The position numbers and the translations under genes were made by a program. Below the pieces are notes generated by a model that was given only the letters and a program-made list of their open reading frames with translations, was not told the DNA's origin and ran no database searches. Below, piece by piece: positions 25,110-37,844 of a stretch of 64,000 bases of DNA; position 1 is the stretch's first letter; each line of letters begins with the position of its first letter. Source of the DNA: Taenia hydatigena (taxonomy: Eukaryota > Platyhelminthes > Cestoda > Cyclophyllidea > Taeniidae); NCBI GenBank assembly GCA_036345935.2, contig JADWOT020000005.1, positions 6,257,960 to 6,321,959 of the forward strand, given 5' to 3'.

Positions 25110-26390
25110 TGTATTTTAAATAGAGTTCCAAGTATGTGGCTCCATGGAGAACCACTGGTGTTCTCTTTTCTGCTTTTCATCACTTGGTTTATTGCGTTGC
25201 TATGTGATTCGCCCCTCGACTCTATAGTAAAAAGGATTTGCTAGTCAGTGTAGCGCGTTCTTTATGTGTTGGTGAAGTAGTTAGAGGATTTCTTTGGACT
25301 AGTCTCGTTTGCCCATTACAGGCAGATTGTCCACTTTGAGTTAAATTAGTGGTCCCTTGAGGCCTTGCCTTTTCCAATCTTCCCGCTAGATGAACCACTT
25401 TTTCAAGAAGTTCTTTTATTTTCCAAGAATATTTTGCCTCGCTTCATGTGCACCAAGAGGTCCTTGAATGTGTTCTATTTTTGGCCTGAACAACTCCTGT
25501 TGTCAGCTGGATTACTTCAGTGTTATCAATTAATGTGAAGAAGTGGGTTCTTCTTCTTAGAGCTAAACATGTGCCTCTGGTCTGGGTTTCTCTGCCATGT
25601 TTTTAGGTGATTTGAGTGGCTAGCGTGCGCGCCAAAATTGATATTGTTTGACTGAGGAGGTTGTGCGTTCTCGTCATGTATAGGTTGCCGCCTTTGAACA
25701 TTGGCCCTCCATTGTGCCGATCCGCTCCACGTCAGTTCTGTCCTCGGGTGAAGTACTTGCAGCATTCCTTCCTTATATTGGTTCATTTTTTGGGTTTTCA
25801 TAAGCACGACTTGGGTCTGTCACGCGTGTTTGACGAAAAAGAACACCCAAATTGCTTAAGTTGCTTCATCCAGCCCTCTTGCGGAATGACATGGATTCTC
25901 AACGGGTTGAATTCTACCTCAGCTGTCTATGGTTGCTCGGATCGCATCGACCTCCAGTCGGCGGTACCCAGATCTTCTGTGTTTATGGTGAAGCTGCTTT
26001 CGGACTTGTATTTCTTGTAAATTCCTTAAGAACCAACACGTCATTTCCCATCGAAATTCACGTACCCAAAAAGCCAAAAGCCACATCTCAGCTGCTTGAA
26101 CTGCGCAATCGAATGCAGACAGATGGAGGATATGGGCGGTGGACGGAGTCATTTCGCATGCATACCAGATGAAAGTTTCTAGAAGATGCCTCTAAAGTGC
26201 GCCATTAATTATGCGGATCGAATACTGCCATTTCGCTAAGCTCAAAACGACATTGGAAGGCGTTAAGATAAACAAGAGTTGCCGAATTGTATTTAGTAGA
26301 AGTTTCAGCCTTGAATTTTGAAATGTCCTGGGCAGATTCGAACGAAATTAGCGGGAGAGGAGGAGAGACAGTATCAAGATAATCGAGCAA
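25110..26390. other. eEF1B 3' UTR and intergenic sequence
   Basis: The beginning is presumably eEF1B 3' UTR; I find no canonical AATAAA close to the stop. Plus-strand frames at 25661-26020 and 25852-26172 are open for 106-119 codons but carry no motif I recognise, overlap each other in different frames, and look like chance. Confidence 0.4.
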
Positions 26391-26490
26391 NNNNNNNNNN
26401 NNNNNNNNNNNNNNNNNNNNNNNNNNNNNNNNNNNNNNNNNNNNNNNNNNNNNNNNNNNNNNNNNNNNNNNNNNNNNNNNNNNNNNNNNN
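26391..26490. other. Assembly gap (100 N)
   Basis: Exactly 100 N, which is conventionally a gap of unknown size. It directly abuts a trinucleotide tract, so the break is probably the result of the repeat. Confidence 0.98.
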
Positions 26491-26560
26491 CTCTCCTCCT
26501 CCTCCTCCTCCTCCTCCTCCTCCTCCTCCTCCTCCTCCTCCTCCTCCTCCTCCTCCTCCT
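26491..26560 (+). repeat. (CTC)n trinucleotide microsatellite at the gap edge
   Basis: About 70 bp of near-perfect CTC/TCC repeats begin at the first base after the N run. The true length is unknown because the left end is in the gap. Long open frames across it are artefacts of the repeat and the N. Confidence 0.95.
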
Positions 26561-27660
26561 AATTTCCCTCCATCCCCATAAATCGCCACACTCCAAGTGT
26601 TGATTGGCACCTCTTCCTAACAATCTATGTGTAGATGACGATGAGATCGCAAACGAAATTGCCGGGCCACTTTTCTGTCTTCTAGAATTTCGATTTTATG
26701 ACCCCTTCTTTTATCCGGGTAAACGACTGAAAGGTGTTGACTTGACACCACCAACCCTTAAGAACTACCTACTTGATAAATGGAGATGTCCAATGTCCTC
26801 TTTCTGTAACCTCCTATTCACCCAAATCCTGACGTGAGGGTCAGTGCACAATGGCAGGACAAAAGCTATGCAAAAGAATGCTAGCTAAATTTGATTACGC
26901 TTAATATTGGCATTGTGCACAGGAGAATTCTTCTAGGAGGTACTTAATACGAAGCACATATTGTGTGCGTGACGTAAACCAGCAAAGAAAACAAAATCTT
27001 TGTGTTGTGCAATCCTTCTTCATAGGCACTTTCAACTTCAAGTCACGTCGCAATTTTTATAAATGGCTTGTTTCTGTACTGTAATGCACGCTTCTGTTTT
27101 GCCCACAGTGGTGGCCAGTTTGGGCCAAAAGATTGGCTTGTAGCCTTCCTGAAAGTCACTTTTTATGGAAGAAGATGACGTGACTTCCAGGTGCCATATT
27201 CACCAGTGTGTGTGCGTGTGTAAGGGCAGCCACCACCATTCTACCCTCAGATTGATGCAAATTTCTTCATCACTGTTGAGAGAAGGGAGGAAACATGACA
27301 CAGAATATGCAAATTTCTTTTTAAAAGGTCTGTGGACTTTCTATGCGTAAAAAAAGTTAGCGTTACTCGCTTTACCTAATTAAAGGTTAAAATGTCATGC
27401 GTATTTTTGCAATTTCCTAGCTAAATGTCATTACTGGACACACAAAGCTGCCTGCATTCTTCTCACCTCTACGTCAGCAATAGAAATGGTGGATTGAATT
27501 CCCCTTCTAAAAAGAAGTCATCTTTGATGCTTCCACTAGGAGGAGGCTGATGTAAATTAAACAATTGTATTTGTAGTGGGAATTTGTAAAATTGACGATC
27601 AGATCCTCACTCCCATTTTCAGTCCCCTCTACTTTGGATTCGCGATTAGTCGGGCACTTC
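26561..27660. other. Intergenic, no gene seen
   Basis: A plus-strand frame at 26604-26837 is open for 77 codons without a recognised motif. Nothing else is supported. Confidence 0.4.
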
Positions 27661-27700
27661 CTCTCCCCCCTTCCCCCCTCCCCCCTTCCTTCCCCCTTTT
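27661..27700 (-). repeat. Polypyrimidine tract with four C-runs (G-quadruplex motif on the minus strand)
   Basis: Runs of six C (27665-27670), six C (27673-27678), six C (27680-27685) and five C (27692-27696) are separated by loops of 2, 1 and 6 bases. The minus strand therefore fits the standard G-quadruplex pattern, and the tract is also a mirror-like polypurine/polypyrimidine run. Confidence 0.7.
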
Positions 27701-30700
27701 GTGTCACTGATGCTCTGAGTCATAAGGTCAGACCTTACTAATTAAGGCCTTAGTCACGTCTCTACTTCACCGCATTTCATAATCTCGAGACATTGAAACA
27801 TTGCAATCAAAGGAGGTTACTAGTGATTTTACTCCATGAGATGACTGATTGATTAGTTTTGCCACTGGGATGAAGGGGGCAATGGAAATCGCTTGTCAAT
27901 CGTACTCGGAGGCATTTACTACTAGAAAGTGATGATTAATTGAAAACCTTTCCGCCTATACTTGGTCTCCATAATACTTAATGTGTCTAGAAAAGGCTAT
28001 TTATTTTAAAGCCCTTATTCAATCCACTTTTAGCTTCTTCTTTACTTGCCTTTAAAAGGAATTAAGTCCATTTCGGCAGACATAGGGTAAGTATATTTTC
28101 TTTCTTAAATCTGCGCCTAAAGTATTAAATCCTTTTTCTTTTGGTTCGAATAACCAATTAGAGGGCAAAATAATGGACCCTGGAGAGAGATTTAAGGATT
28201 TGTCGCCCATTCCACTGACTCATTTCCAGCGAAAAAGGAACTACTCTGGTCAGACGACAAGCAGGCAAGCATGCCTAGCCTGTTCCAAAGCCTTTTAAGG
28301 TTGCATGCACTTGGATGATCATATGATGGCGAAGATGTTTTGGGGCCTGTCAGCATTAGGTCTGACAATTATTTGAGTGAAGAGAATCTTTTCAATCAAT
28401 GTGATTGCAGTTGAGTTTTCGTTTGGAATGGTCGAGAGCACCTACATCCACGACGGACGTCTGTCTTGGCGAAAGAATTGATTCTAGCAGCAAAGGAATG
28501 GAAACAATTTCCGGCAGTAAATTTAGAAGCATAAAAGTGGTAATGAAGTCAACACACAATAAAATACTTTCTGCGTGATTTTTCTTTTTAATGGATCATT
28601 TCCAAAATCTGCGAGACACATTGCCGTCGTTGGCCTTGGAGTCGCTTCTGCTTCAATTCCCTTGAAATTGTGCTGAGATGACCGATGAAGATGAGGCATC
28701 ACGAAGACGAAGACTCGCAACAAATCGCCTTTCAGATCCCTCAGATATGACTCTAATGTTATATTCGTCATCACTAAACTTCTCACGTAGGACTCTAATT
28801 CATTGCTCATACTGCCTATGGATTTGTCCCTTTTTTCCCAAACCCCTTGTCCAATCTCGTTTCTTATTGGGAAGAGCATTTAGCTAACGGACGCAAAAAA
28901 AGTCCTGCGCTTTACGAAATTTATCTCTTGTCCGACAGCCTTGATTAGGTGGATTCTATGGTCTTCGCCATGCTGCTAATCTGACCGATTCATTTATCAC
29001 AAAGTAAGACTGGGCGATTTCACCGTTTTACAAGTTTCATAGTGCTACAAAACAAAAAAAAATAGACTTTCAAGACATTCTGCCCACAAAATCCCTTATC
29101 GGCGTGATTGGGCCAACTGGAAGGCGAAGCCTACGACACTGTCTTTGTCACGTCACAAGTAATGGATTACCAGGCTCATTATCTCAACCTGATACTGATG
29201 CGGGCTGACAAAAAAGCATAAAACGAGTAGATAATTTCAAAATTTAAAGAAAAGATGGGGATGTAAATCCCCCTAATTTGAGTAGACTCAATCTGGACGT
29301 CAATGTACCTTCCAGATAGTAAAACTGTCAGTGAAAACGACAAGAAAATTTGTGTCATATTGGAGAAAAGACAAGGATATTGTTTGTGGATTATTTACCC
29401 TCTCAAAAAAGGGCACTGATTTGAGCTGGTGGAAGATTTAAATGAACTAATTAGAAGTCTCCTGCCTACAAAGGGAGAATGCCTTCTAGGTGGCTGGTAG
29501 AAGTCAACCCAACTGTCATATGAAGGTCAAACGAAATATCCCCTTAGAGAATTTTCTTGCACAATTGGACTCCATGAGCTAGCAGTAAAAAAGTCCACCT
29601 ATGTTTACCTATAAATGGAACGTGTTCTACAAGGTGCGTAAAATATGGCCTTAAGGTCAAATTGTCTTTTCTGTATCAATGCGCTTTTGGCCTTCTGTAA
29701 AATCAACAAATTTGCAACGATGCATTTGCAAAAAAGCGCTTTAACAAATGCTGAGGTTTGACACTTTTTCCAGTGCCTAGTGTAGACTGCTAATTTTCAA
29801 GGGTATTTCACACTTGACTACCTGTATCCCGACAACAATCGGCCAGCAAGTCTTTTAAAAGGGGGAAACTTTAACGCTTCAACTATAAATAATGCTGTGT
29901 CAGTTTTAATGCGACTGGCGTAAGGGCTCGGTACTCCGACAGACAACTATGAAGAGGTAATTGTTCGTGTTTTATGCCTCTTCTTTTGTAGGAAATTAAC
30001 TGATTAAGCCTCGTAATGATATTTCTAGGCATTTAATTATTTGTGTGACGCCAAACTCGATTTTTGATGCCACGACTAGAATGGATAAGGCTTGCCAACT
30101 AGTCCTATCTCGATTTTGCTTTGACGCGTTGGATTGTAGACCTCATCGCCTCACTTCGTCCGGATGTTGTAGGAGATACAGAACCAGCAGTATATTATCT
30201 GTACATTTACAACTGCCCTCCACACAGTAAGTGTGGAAAAGGCAGCACTTTCGACAGCTCCATGAGCGCAAATTATGGCGCTGTTGCATCAGTTACTAAG
30301 GCATTCCTTGATCCTTATGACACAGGATTCAACCATGTAAAAGGCCACGTCTCTCGGACTATGCGACGAGCACCATGGAGCAATTGATGATCTCAATCTG
30401 CCATGACGGTTAAACATGGCAGTTGGAACCCAAAATGATTCATTTTAAATGCTTGAGGAGACATTTTAAATGCTAAGACAAGGAAATTTCATTTTGTTCT
30501 AGCCCAATCAAAAGCAGAAGTTTTGAAGGTAATGATTGTAGCCATTCATGCAAATTGATTTTGCTATGGTAATCTTGAATTAGAAACATCCAAGACGTAC
30601 TTATGCTTGCACATTTTATCATCAATGCTAAGATTAATTGCGTTGACAATGTCAGAGGAAACCGCCCATTTGGACAGGACATTTTTCACTGGCTGCGTTA

Positions 30701-33700
30701 GTCATGCTATCTCCCTCTGCCCTTATTCCACCCCCCGCATTACCGTTGCAAGTTCATACGCGAACATGGCGTTGAATCACGCTGGTATGCGGGCTGTGTG
30801 CATGCACGTACGCACGTACGCACGCACTACGCGTCGCATGAATGCTGGTAACAGCTGATGTCGATCGATAATTCGCACTGGTGCACACTATGCATACAAA
30901 AGTGATGGTGACGTGTAGGTCTAGTCAGCTTCACCAGGGGGAGCGTTTTCTACCACCTAAAATCAGCTTATTCGCAATCTGACGTTCTTTTTTTTGAGAT
31001 TCATGCAGGGAATTGTCCTGATCATCGTGATGAAATACTTCATAACAGTACATTCTGTAAATGTTTAATGATTTAAAAGAGATGAAATTAAAATGTGATT
31101 AAATTGCTCTGAATCAAGTCGAAATTAGTTTTAGAAAGAATTATCATCTTATGTGCTAATAAAGCACCAAATTCTCATCGGTAGCACAAATTAGTCACTT
31201 CACATACGTGTTTTGATAAAAATAGCCTAAATTAGATTAGCTTTCTGATTGTCAGGGAAACTCGACTCACAATAAGCCGCGAAGTGGCTGCGTTCATAAA
31301 AGTCCCTTAAAGCATTACTAAGGCAGGGGGAAGCGTGTGTGTACGTGATCGTAAACGACGTTAGTTTATCGTACAATCTTCCCCTCATAAATGACGATGA
31401 AACGGGGACTGGGGGACTGTAGTACCTAATATCCCTGGGTCTGTTTACTGGGGAGAGGAAGTAAATAGGAAACCAGTGTGCCCTTAATTGGTAATTTGCA
31501 TAATAATCTAATTCACATGAAAGAAATGCGTTTGACATTTATGGACTTGCCACACATACAAAAACATTTCACGCGTTTTCAGCAACGGCAAGTCAACGGC
31601 CGACTTTATAGACTGCCTCAAAACATCGATAATCATTAAATCAATACAGGACGTAAGCCGTATACAAATCAGACCAAATAAGTTAGGAAAATATTGTGAA
31701 AACTGAAATTACGTAGAAAAACACAATGACGCGGATTTTGCACACCGAATGAAGTGTCGGTCATGCGAGCACCTGCCAAGAAAAGCAATGAAATAATGGC
31801 ACAAGATATTTTATTAGTTCCCATGATGCATATTTCAATGTAAGTTTTCTTTATAGTTGCAGGATCTTTGAACGGGTTTCTTTTGGTTTTAGAATAACCT
31901 ACGTCGATCAGTCATTACTCCACTAAGATTATGGGTGAAGATTTAGAAGAACAGCTCTTTTGCTAGTGAATTTAAATGACTGATCGCCCACGTAAAATTC
32001 CCATCTCAAAGGGAATGCATCGACAAGTGTGATGTTAACGCACATTGAAATGTCGAGACAAATCTACTCGAGAAAAAAACGCATTCCAAATGGTATTAAA
32101 TGTACCACGCGTGGGGTTAGATAAAGAAAGAAGGCAAGTTATGCTCTGTCCCCTAAATGGGTCAATCATCAATGGACGAGTGTAGACTGTTAGACGATGA
32201 GTCATCGCACCTTCCCCAATGAAAATGGGGTCATGTGAGTCAAAGATGTTAAAAGCGCAGTTAAAGCCAACTTTGCCCCCTTGTAGGCGTAACAGCCTGG
32301 AGCTGCAGCAACACTAACTTACGGGATTACACACATAAGGGCTATAAAGAAACGAGTACTTTAATCCTGTTTACAATGACAAAAAGTAGTTGCTATCATC
32401 CATCACTGCAAGCATGGCTAAACAGCCCGACATTACACGCAACTGCTGGCATTTCGACACCCAGGAGAACATCTGTTATGGCTCAGTCTACGAATTGCAG
32501 CCCCGGAGGCACAGATTTACGCATCGAGATGTAATGGCCTAAACGAACCACATAAGTTGACTAATTACAGCATCGAAGCATCGTGATTACGGCCCTGGTG
32601 CAAAATTGTGCCCGTTATGCTAATTTGTGTTTCTCTAACCCTCATGTGACGCGTGTTTATCCATCTCTACGACCTCCAATAAAATAAACGGGTCATTTCA
32701 ATGCGTTTACGACCAGATGACTTCCTGCCTAAAAGTCGTAAATGCACATTTATATGGATGAGAGAGAGCACTCAATTGATCGATTGATTTAAGTTTACTG
32801 GTTGAATTCCTTCAAAATAAGTAATTGTTGGAGTGGTTATTTTAAAGGCACGATGACGTTCAGGGAACTAAATGCGAATCTAGTCGAAAAGTAACGAATT
32901 CAATTACCCAATCGGAAAACAGCCTGTTTCACACCTCTGGTGACTCTGTAAGGGTGTTCGATAAAATAATGTCGGAGGTGAAAACAAAAAGCATCAAATT
33001 ATAGTGATCTAAGGTGGCGAGCCCTTGCCTATAAAAAAAATCCGTACGTTCATGCAGGGCACGCAGCGGCGACGCCAATCGCCCAGCTGTACGATAACAG
33101 CTATCGCATTAGAGTTGACAGCACCGGCCAAAAAAGGGGACAGGGAGTCATCAAGGCAAAGCGAATGTTCACATGTCACTGCTGTGACTGACTCGGCCTC
33201 TAGTGCACCCACCCCACGGTATGTTCTTTCTTTCACGCTTACACCGACTTGGCTGCAGGAGTGTACTCGAACCCACCGGTTCCGCCTGGGCACCTGGAGA
33301 CATGGTCGCCCAAGGAAGGCCAACTGTTGCATTATAGCCTACTGATTCCCTCATAAGTTATGGCTAGCCCTAAGCCCAGAAACTGGGACCAACAAGGCTG
33401 TAGGGTCCAAATGCACAAAAGAACTCAGCTGATGTCGTTGCACCCTGCCTAAGAAAGAAGTACTAAGTTGACGACCTTAAAAAAAGAACGGCAAGATTGG
33501 CCTCCAGCCAACTTATGAGCCCTTTAACTGGCAATCTGCATAATGACCAACTCTTCTCAGATTTACAAATCTGAAATTATACGAATGAAACTACTACAAA
33601 AGTGCCGAGGTTGGAAATAAGGAGCGAGTCGTAAATCCCGATTACCTCCAAAGCATTCTTACGAATGGTGCAACTCTTGAATCGCAAACACACAAATGAA

Positions 33701-34199
33701 TGCTTTGCAGGCGTAATTTTCTGCTCATCAAAAAACTGACAAGCGGAGTCAGACGAGGCGCAAGGGAGGAAACGAAGGTCCAACGACCTAATCGAATTCC
33801 GCCCAAATAGGAAAAAAGTTTTGCCTGAGTATGGGTTGGCCAATCACAAGCCGCCTAATTTGCGTGAGCCAGTAGATAGCGCGCATCGATTGGTAAAATG
33901 AAGACAGACAGGTACACGTATGCGTATAGCTGAGGCGCGAGTTGCGTGTACAGACACACACCAAAGTGGTGGTACGCGCAAGTGCACGTACAGGGCGTTC
34001 TGTTGAACCGTTTGGCTTTTCTCTGCTATCTTGGCCTCTCTTACACCGCGAATTTCGCCCCCCGCGCTGTGGATTTATCGGGTCCTGATTGCACAACCTC
34101 CCTTGTCTAGAACCGAGAAGTTGTAAAATAAAACATAAAAACATCAAAGTGTCTAGAGATTCGGTAAATAGGAAGGGTAAGACCAAATGCAAACACGAT
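27701..34199. other. Long stretch without a recognisable gene
   Basis: No gene I can name. The best open frames are 28523-28879 (minus, 118 codons), 30121-30387 (plus, 88 codons) and 33009-33345 (open on both strands), none with a familiar motif. The last kilobases may contain 5' UTR, promoter or upstream exons of the zinc-finger gene that begins near 34.2 kb. A CpG-rich alternating ACGTACGCACGTACGC segment lies at about 30808-30826. Confidence 0.4.
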
Positions 34200-37100
34200 A
34201 TGCCATCAGGCTCCATGTCCACCATGACCAGCGCAGCTACCGTAGTTCCGGCGCCACCCGGTGTGTTTGCTACCTCCATGCCGCCTGAGTTACCTACTTC
34301 GTCTAGTCCCGTTCCCTCATCCGAAGATCGGGAATCGGTCTCCTCTAACGAAAGCCGTAGGAGACGTACAGCTGGCGTTGCAAACGGTGTTGCCACGGCT
34401 ACCGGTGTAAAATCTCTTTCCTCCTCTTCTTACTCCACGCCGCCTCAGTTCGTTATTGATTCGAACAAGACAACTTCTCCCACCAGTTCTTTCAGTAAAC
34501 TCCGGAAGAAAGTTAAGTCCAGTCGATCGCGTGTTAGTCAGAACGGAGGCACGTATTCTGTAAATAAGCCCTTGAAGGTGACCATCCGGCGGACTAATGC
34601 GCATTCCCACACGTTGGATTCAAGCCAACAGGACGGGCGACTTTCACCCTCGTCCGTCTATTCCTCTGTCCCAGGCGACGACGAAAAAAGTCCAGTACTT
34701 CCTTCTGGATTACCAGAAAGTTTTCGATCGCCATCTCCGCATTGCAAGGTACTTCCGTGTAATTAATTCACTACAAACAATTCTAGGGTGTGGATTCTTA
34801 TGGCGGTAAAAGAGATGTGGCTACGTCGACTGTGGACTCAAGCACTATGACGGAGCCGGATTTGTTGGGGCCTTGTGAACCTGGGTCGAAAATAGTGCTT
34901 GAGGGCGTTGTCTGGTTGGAGACTCCGGGTTCGTAATATTTACGGTCTTTTCTATTCCTTCTCCATCTTCTCTCTATTAATTCACATTTCATAAGGTATG
35001 CATGGCATACATTAAAGTTTTTATTTTAGGAGTTGAGGTAGAGAAATAATCAAATCTCGCCTTTCGGCTTTTGGGCATTTGAATTTTGTACTGATGAGCC
35101 CTTTCTGTTGGTTTTTGAGGAACCACTTTGTCATGATTTGCTCATTCAGTTTCCTAGGCTGCTCTAGTGGGCGTGGCATGCTGTACGGTTGTTCGATCAA
35201 TTTCGTGTCATTCGATGGTTTTGGGTGCAGCGGTATCATTTGGTATTGGATGCTCTTCGTGATTTCGTTCCTCATGGGGAGCGGGTTTTAACATTGTGGA
35301 GTGTTCTTCTAAAACGCCACGCTGGGAATGTGGGTGAGGTGCCTTTTACCCGTCCCTCCTCGTTTGACTTAGAATGAAGTCTGGCAACAATCCTTTCTTC
35401 ACTTATATGCGCTAGGAGGTCTGATAGTCTTAAGACGGTAGTTTGGTAGCTGAGTGCCGCTTGGATAAACTTTTTGGGGATTAGTTTTTTCTTTATTACC
35501 ATAGTTTGGAAGCTAGGTTGTCTCCTTGCACTACTTGATTGCTGGCAGTACATTTTGGGCAGTTAATGTTTCGTATTCAAAAGACCAGTTCTAGTCGTCA
35601 ACTCCCGATCGTAATAAACGAGTTTTGCACGTCGATGTTTGCTCAATTTTGGCTTTCCATGCGAACAATTTTTGAAAGTGGCCTGTTGGAGTAAATTGTC
35701 CCTTATTTTTGAGAATTCGATCTATTGCGATTGGCCGGTTTAATGTACAGAGTTTTGTTTCACTGATCTGGGGCAGTTTTTGTGAGTGCTCGTGAAGAAT
35801 AGGCATTTTTCGGTAGTAAGGTGGGATAGGGTGCTGTAAATAAATGGGGAATGCGCTTATCCCGACGATACTTTGTTTAAAGTTGATGCACTATAGGTTT
35901 TTATTCTGCGCTTTACCAATTCTGTGTACTAAGTGGCGTTTTTTACCCATAGGGATGATGGTTGTAAACGCACACTGGCGGGGTAGAGCGTTCCTCGGAA
36001 CCTTCTTGGATGCTTCTAAAAACACTCTTGGTCCATCTTGGTAAGTAACCTTGCCTTTAGTGTCGACTTGTCATTAATTTGTCTGCTCAGTCCAGACTAG
36101 GCATAAAAAGCTACTTTGCTGTTTTTATGGCTGCGAAGTCCTCTTGATTAAGTCCTAGGTTTGGTTGGCAATTAAGGCAGTTGTGCGGCGATGTACGGGC
36201 TTGCCTTATATTTTAATAGTATTAACCAACTTTTTCAACTTATCTACGCCTAGTCCGGACAAAATGATATCATCGCTTAGCATGGTCAAATGCAAGCCTA
36301 ATTGGGGTGGACCAAGTTCCACATCATCCGGCACCTACCGGTCTTCTACCTCAGGCGTAAATGCTGCCTCCACCACCTCAGGCCCCATCAGGACTCGCTC
36401 CGCCATCGCGGCAGCTGAGGATCCTTCGATTGCGTCGCGACGCCGAGCTCTGCCATCCAGTGCTTCATCCGGCCGCGGCCGGCGACGACGCCGAGGTGTT
36501 GGAATGGTCACCTCTTCCTCCGCCGCCTCCCTTCCCACTGACGGGATTGACTCCAACCACGGCGAGCAGGATGATGGGGCGACTGTGAGCAATACGCTTT
36601 CTGACACTCCATCTACCTCCGATTTTGCCTGTCCACAGTTGGGCTGTAAAAAGCGTTTTGCCGACATCATTGGAGTTCGTTTCCATTTGGATCAATGCCA
36701 CGCGCAACGGCAGGAGCAGGAGCCGCCTGCAGCAGAAGCATCAAATATGACAACAGTGGAAGTTCGTTCGAGCTCATCACCCACGGTCCAGGCGCCACCT
36801 CAGCTTGCGAAAGTGAGTTCAAACGGTGGAGGCTGTTCCGTGGAGCCAATGGATGAAGATCCCCCGCCTCCAAAATTGGATCGCGGGCCGACTGCGGATG
36901 AAGTGGCGGAACCCTCTAGCATGTCTATGTGCGAACCACCAACGGCTAGTCCGGCCTACTCGGACATTTCGGACGATGCTCCCGCGGCACCGCAGAAGAC
37001 CAGGGCGTCCGTAGATGTTGGACACCGGCCATGGCCACCACCAGCAGTGGTGAATCAGCCCCAGACTCAGCCCATGGATTGGTCGGCTGCGGGTAGGCGT

Positions 37101-37439
37101 GTTGTCCCTTCAGGGAAGTCGTCCTATGAATATGCTTCGGCGCCGCAGCCTCCACCGACTGGAATTTCATTGGCCCCGTTCGCGGCGGCAGCGGTGGCAG
37201 GTGGTGCTAGTGGAGGTGGCCCCTATGCTCATCAGCAGCCACAACAATCACATCATCATCACAGGCCCCTGAATATTCCTCCGACGGCTCATGCCTCCGA
37301 TAAACTATTCCAAGCTCATTTGGCCAATTTCATGGCGGCTGGAGGAAACCCCAGTAGCAACGCTAGTAATCCACAACCACCGAGTAGGCAGTCGCCCCAA
37401 GTAATTCCTCCGGGAATACACCCTTTTCGACCTCAATAG
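34200..37439 (+). CDS. ZNF609: Scribbler/ZNF608/ZNF609-type C2H2 zinc-finger protein
   Basis: Nuclear regulators of this family (Drosophila scribbler/brakeless, vertebrate ZNF608/ZNF609) act in transcription. Four exons join in frame: 34200-34748, 34787-34928, 35953-36040, 36254-37439, giving 654 residues. The introns are 38, 1024 and 213 nt, all GT-AG with matching phases. Exon 1 is Ser/Pro/Thr-rich with basic patches. Residues 220-260 form the family hallmark, VLEGVVWLETPG then MMVVNAHWRGRAFLGTFLD, split across exons 2 and 3. A basic stretch (RGRRRRRG) lies near 334-341. One C2H2 finger spans 386-409 (C386, C391, H404, H409; CPQLGCKKRFADIIGVRFH). The C-terminus is disordered, Pro/Gln/His-rich. 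It is much shorter than the vertebrate proteins. The frame is open upstream to 34089 but has no ATG there, with a stop just before, so the start is the first ATG unless an upstream exon is spliced in. Confidence 0.88.
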
Positions 37440-37844
37440 TGCGCTGGAGCGGTGCCAATACAAATGTACTCACAAAAACATTCCCTTTGGGCTTTCAGAA
37501 TTTCAGCGTATCCTTTTGCCGTGTATGGATGAAAATAGAAGATCCCAACACCACACGCAGGCCCTACCTCTATTCAAAGCCTCTCTCATCTCGGTCATTT
37601 CGCCGTGCCCTTACCCCGATGTGTGGTGTAAATAGCTCTTTTTCCTCCCCTTGTCCCGACCCATTTTTGTACTCCCCTCCCCTTACCCTTACTCTGGTCG
37701 AAATTTCATTGGTTAGTTTACAATCAGCTAACTGGCAAACCCTAGATATATGTATTACACATATATATATATATATATATACGTACATACATGTGTGTAC
37801 TTTTTACTGACTGATTTTGACCGCTGCAAGAGCAGATAAATAAA
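37440..37844 (+). other. 3' UTR of the zinc-finger gene with poly(A) signal
   Basis: Follows the TAG at 37437-37439. It includes a 20-bp (AT)n microsatellite at 37761-37780 and a canonical AATAAA at 37839-37844, about 400 bp after the stop. Confidence 0.5.

Noticed and set aside
26318..26623. Open frames of poly-Pro, poly-Arg or poly-Gly across 26.3-26.6 kb
   Set aside because: They run through 100 N and a trinucleotide repeat, so they are artefacts.
28139..28160. A TTGGTTCGAAT-like box as part of a tRNA gene
   Set aside because: Only the T-arm-like motif is present (TTTTGGTTCGAATAACC); no acceptor stem, D-arm or anticodon arm could be built around it.
33009..33345. Two overlapping 106-107-codon frames on opposite strands
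   Set aside because: Both are open over the same bases because the local composition lacks stops; neither shows a motif.
34089..34199. Extending the ZNF609-type protein to 34089
   Set aside because: The frame is open but starts with TTG right after a TGA stop; the first ATG is at 34200. An upstream exon spliced near 34109 (GTCTAG acceptor) remains possible.
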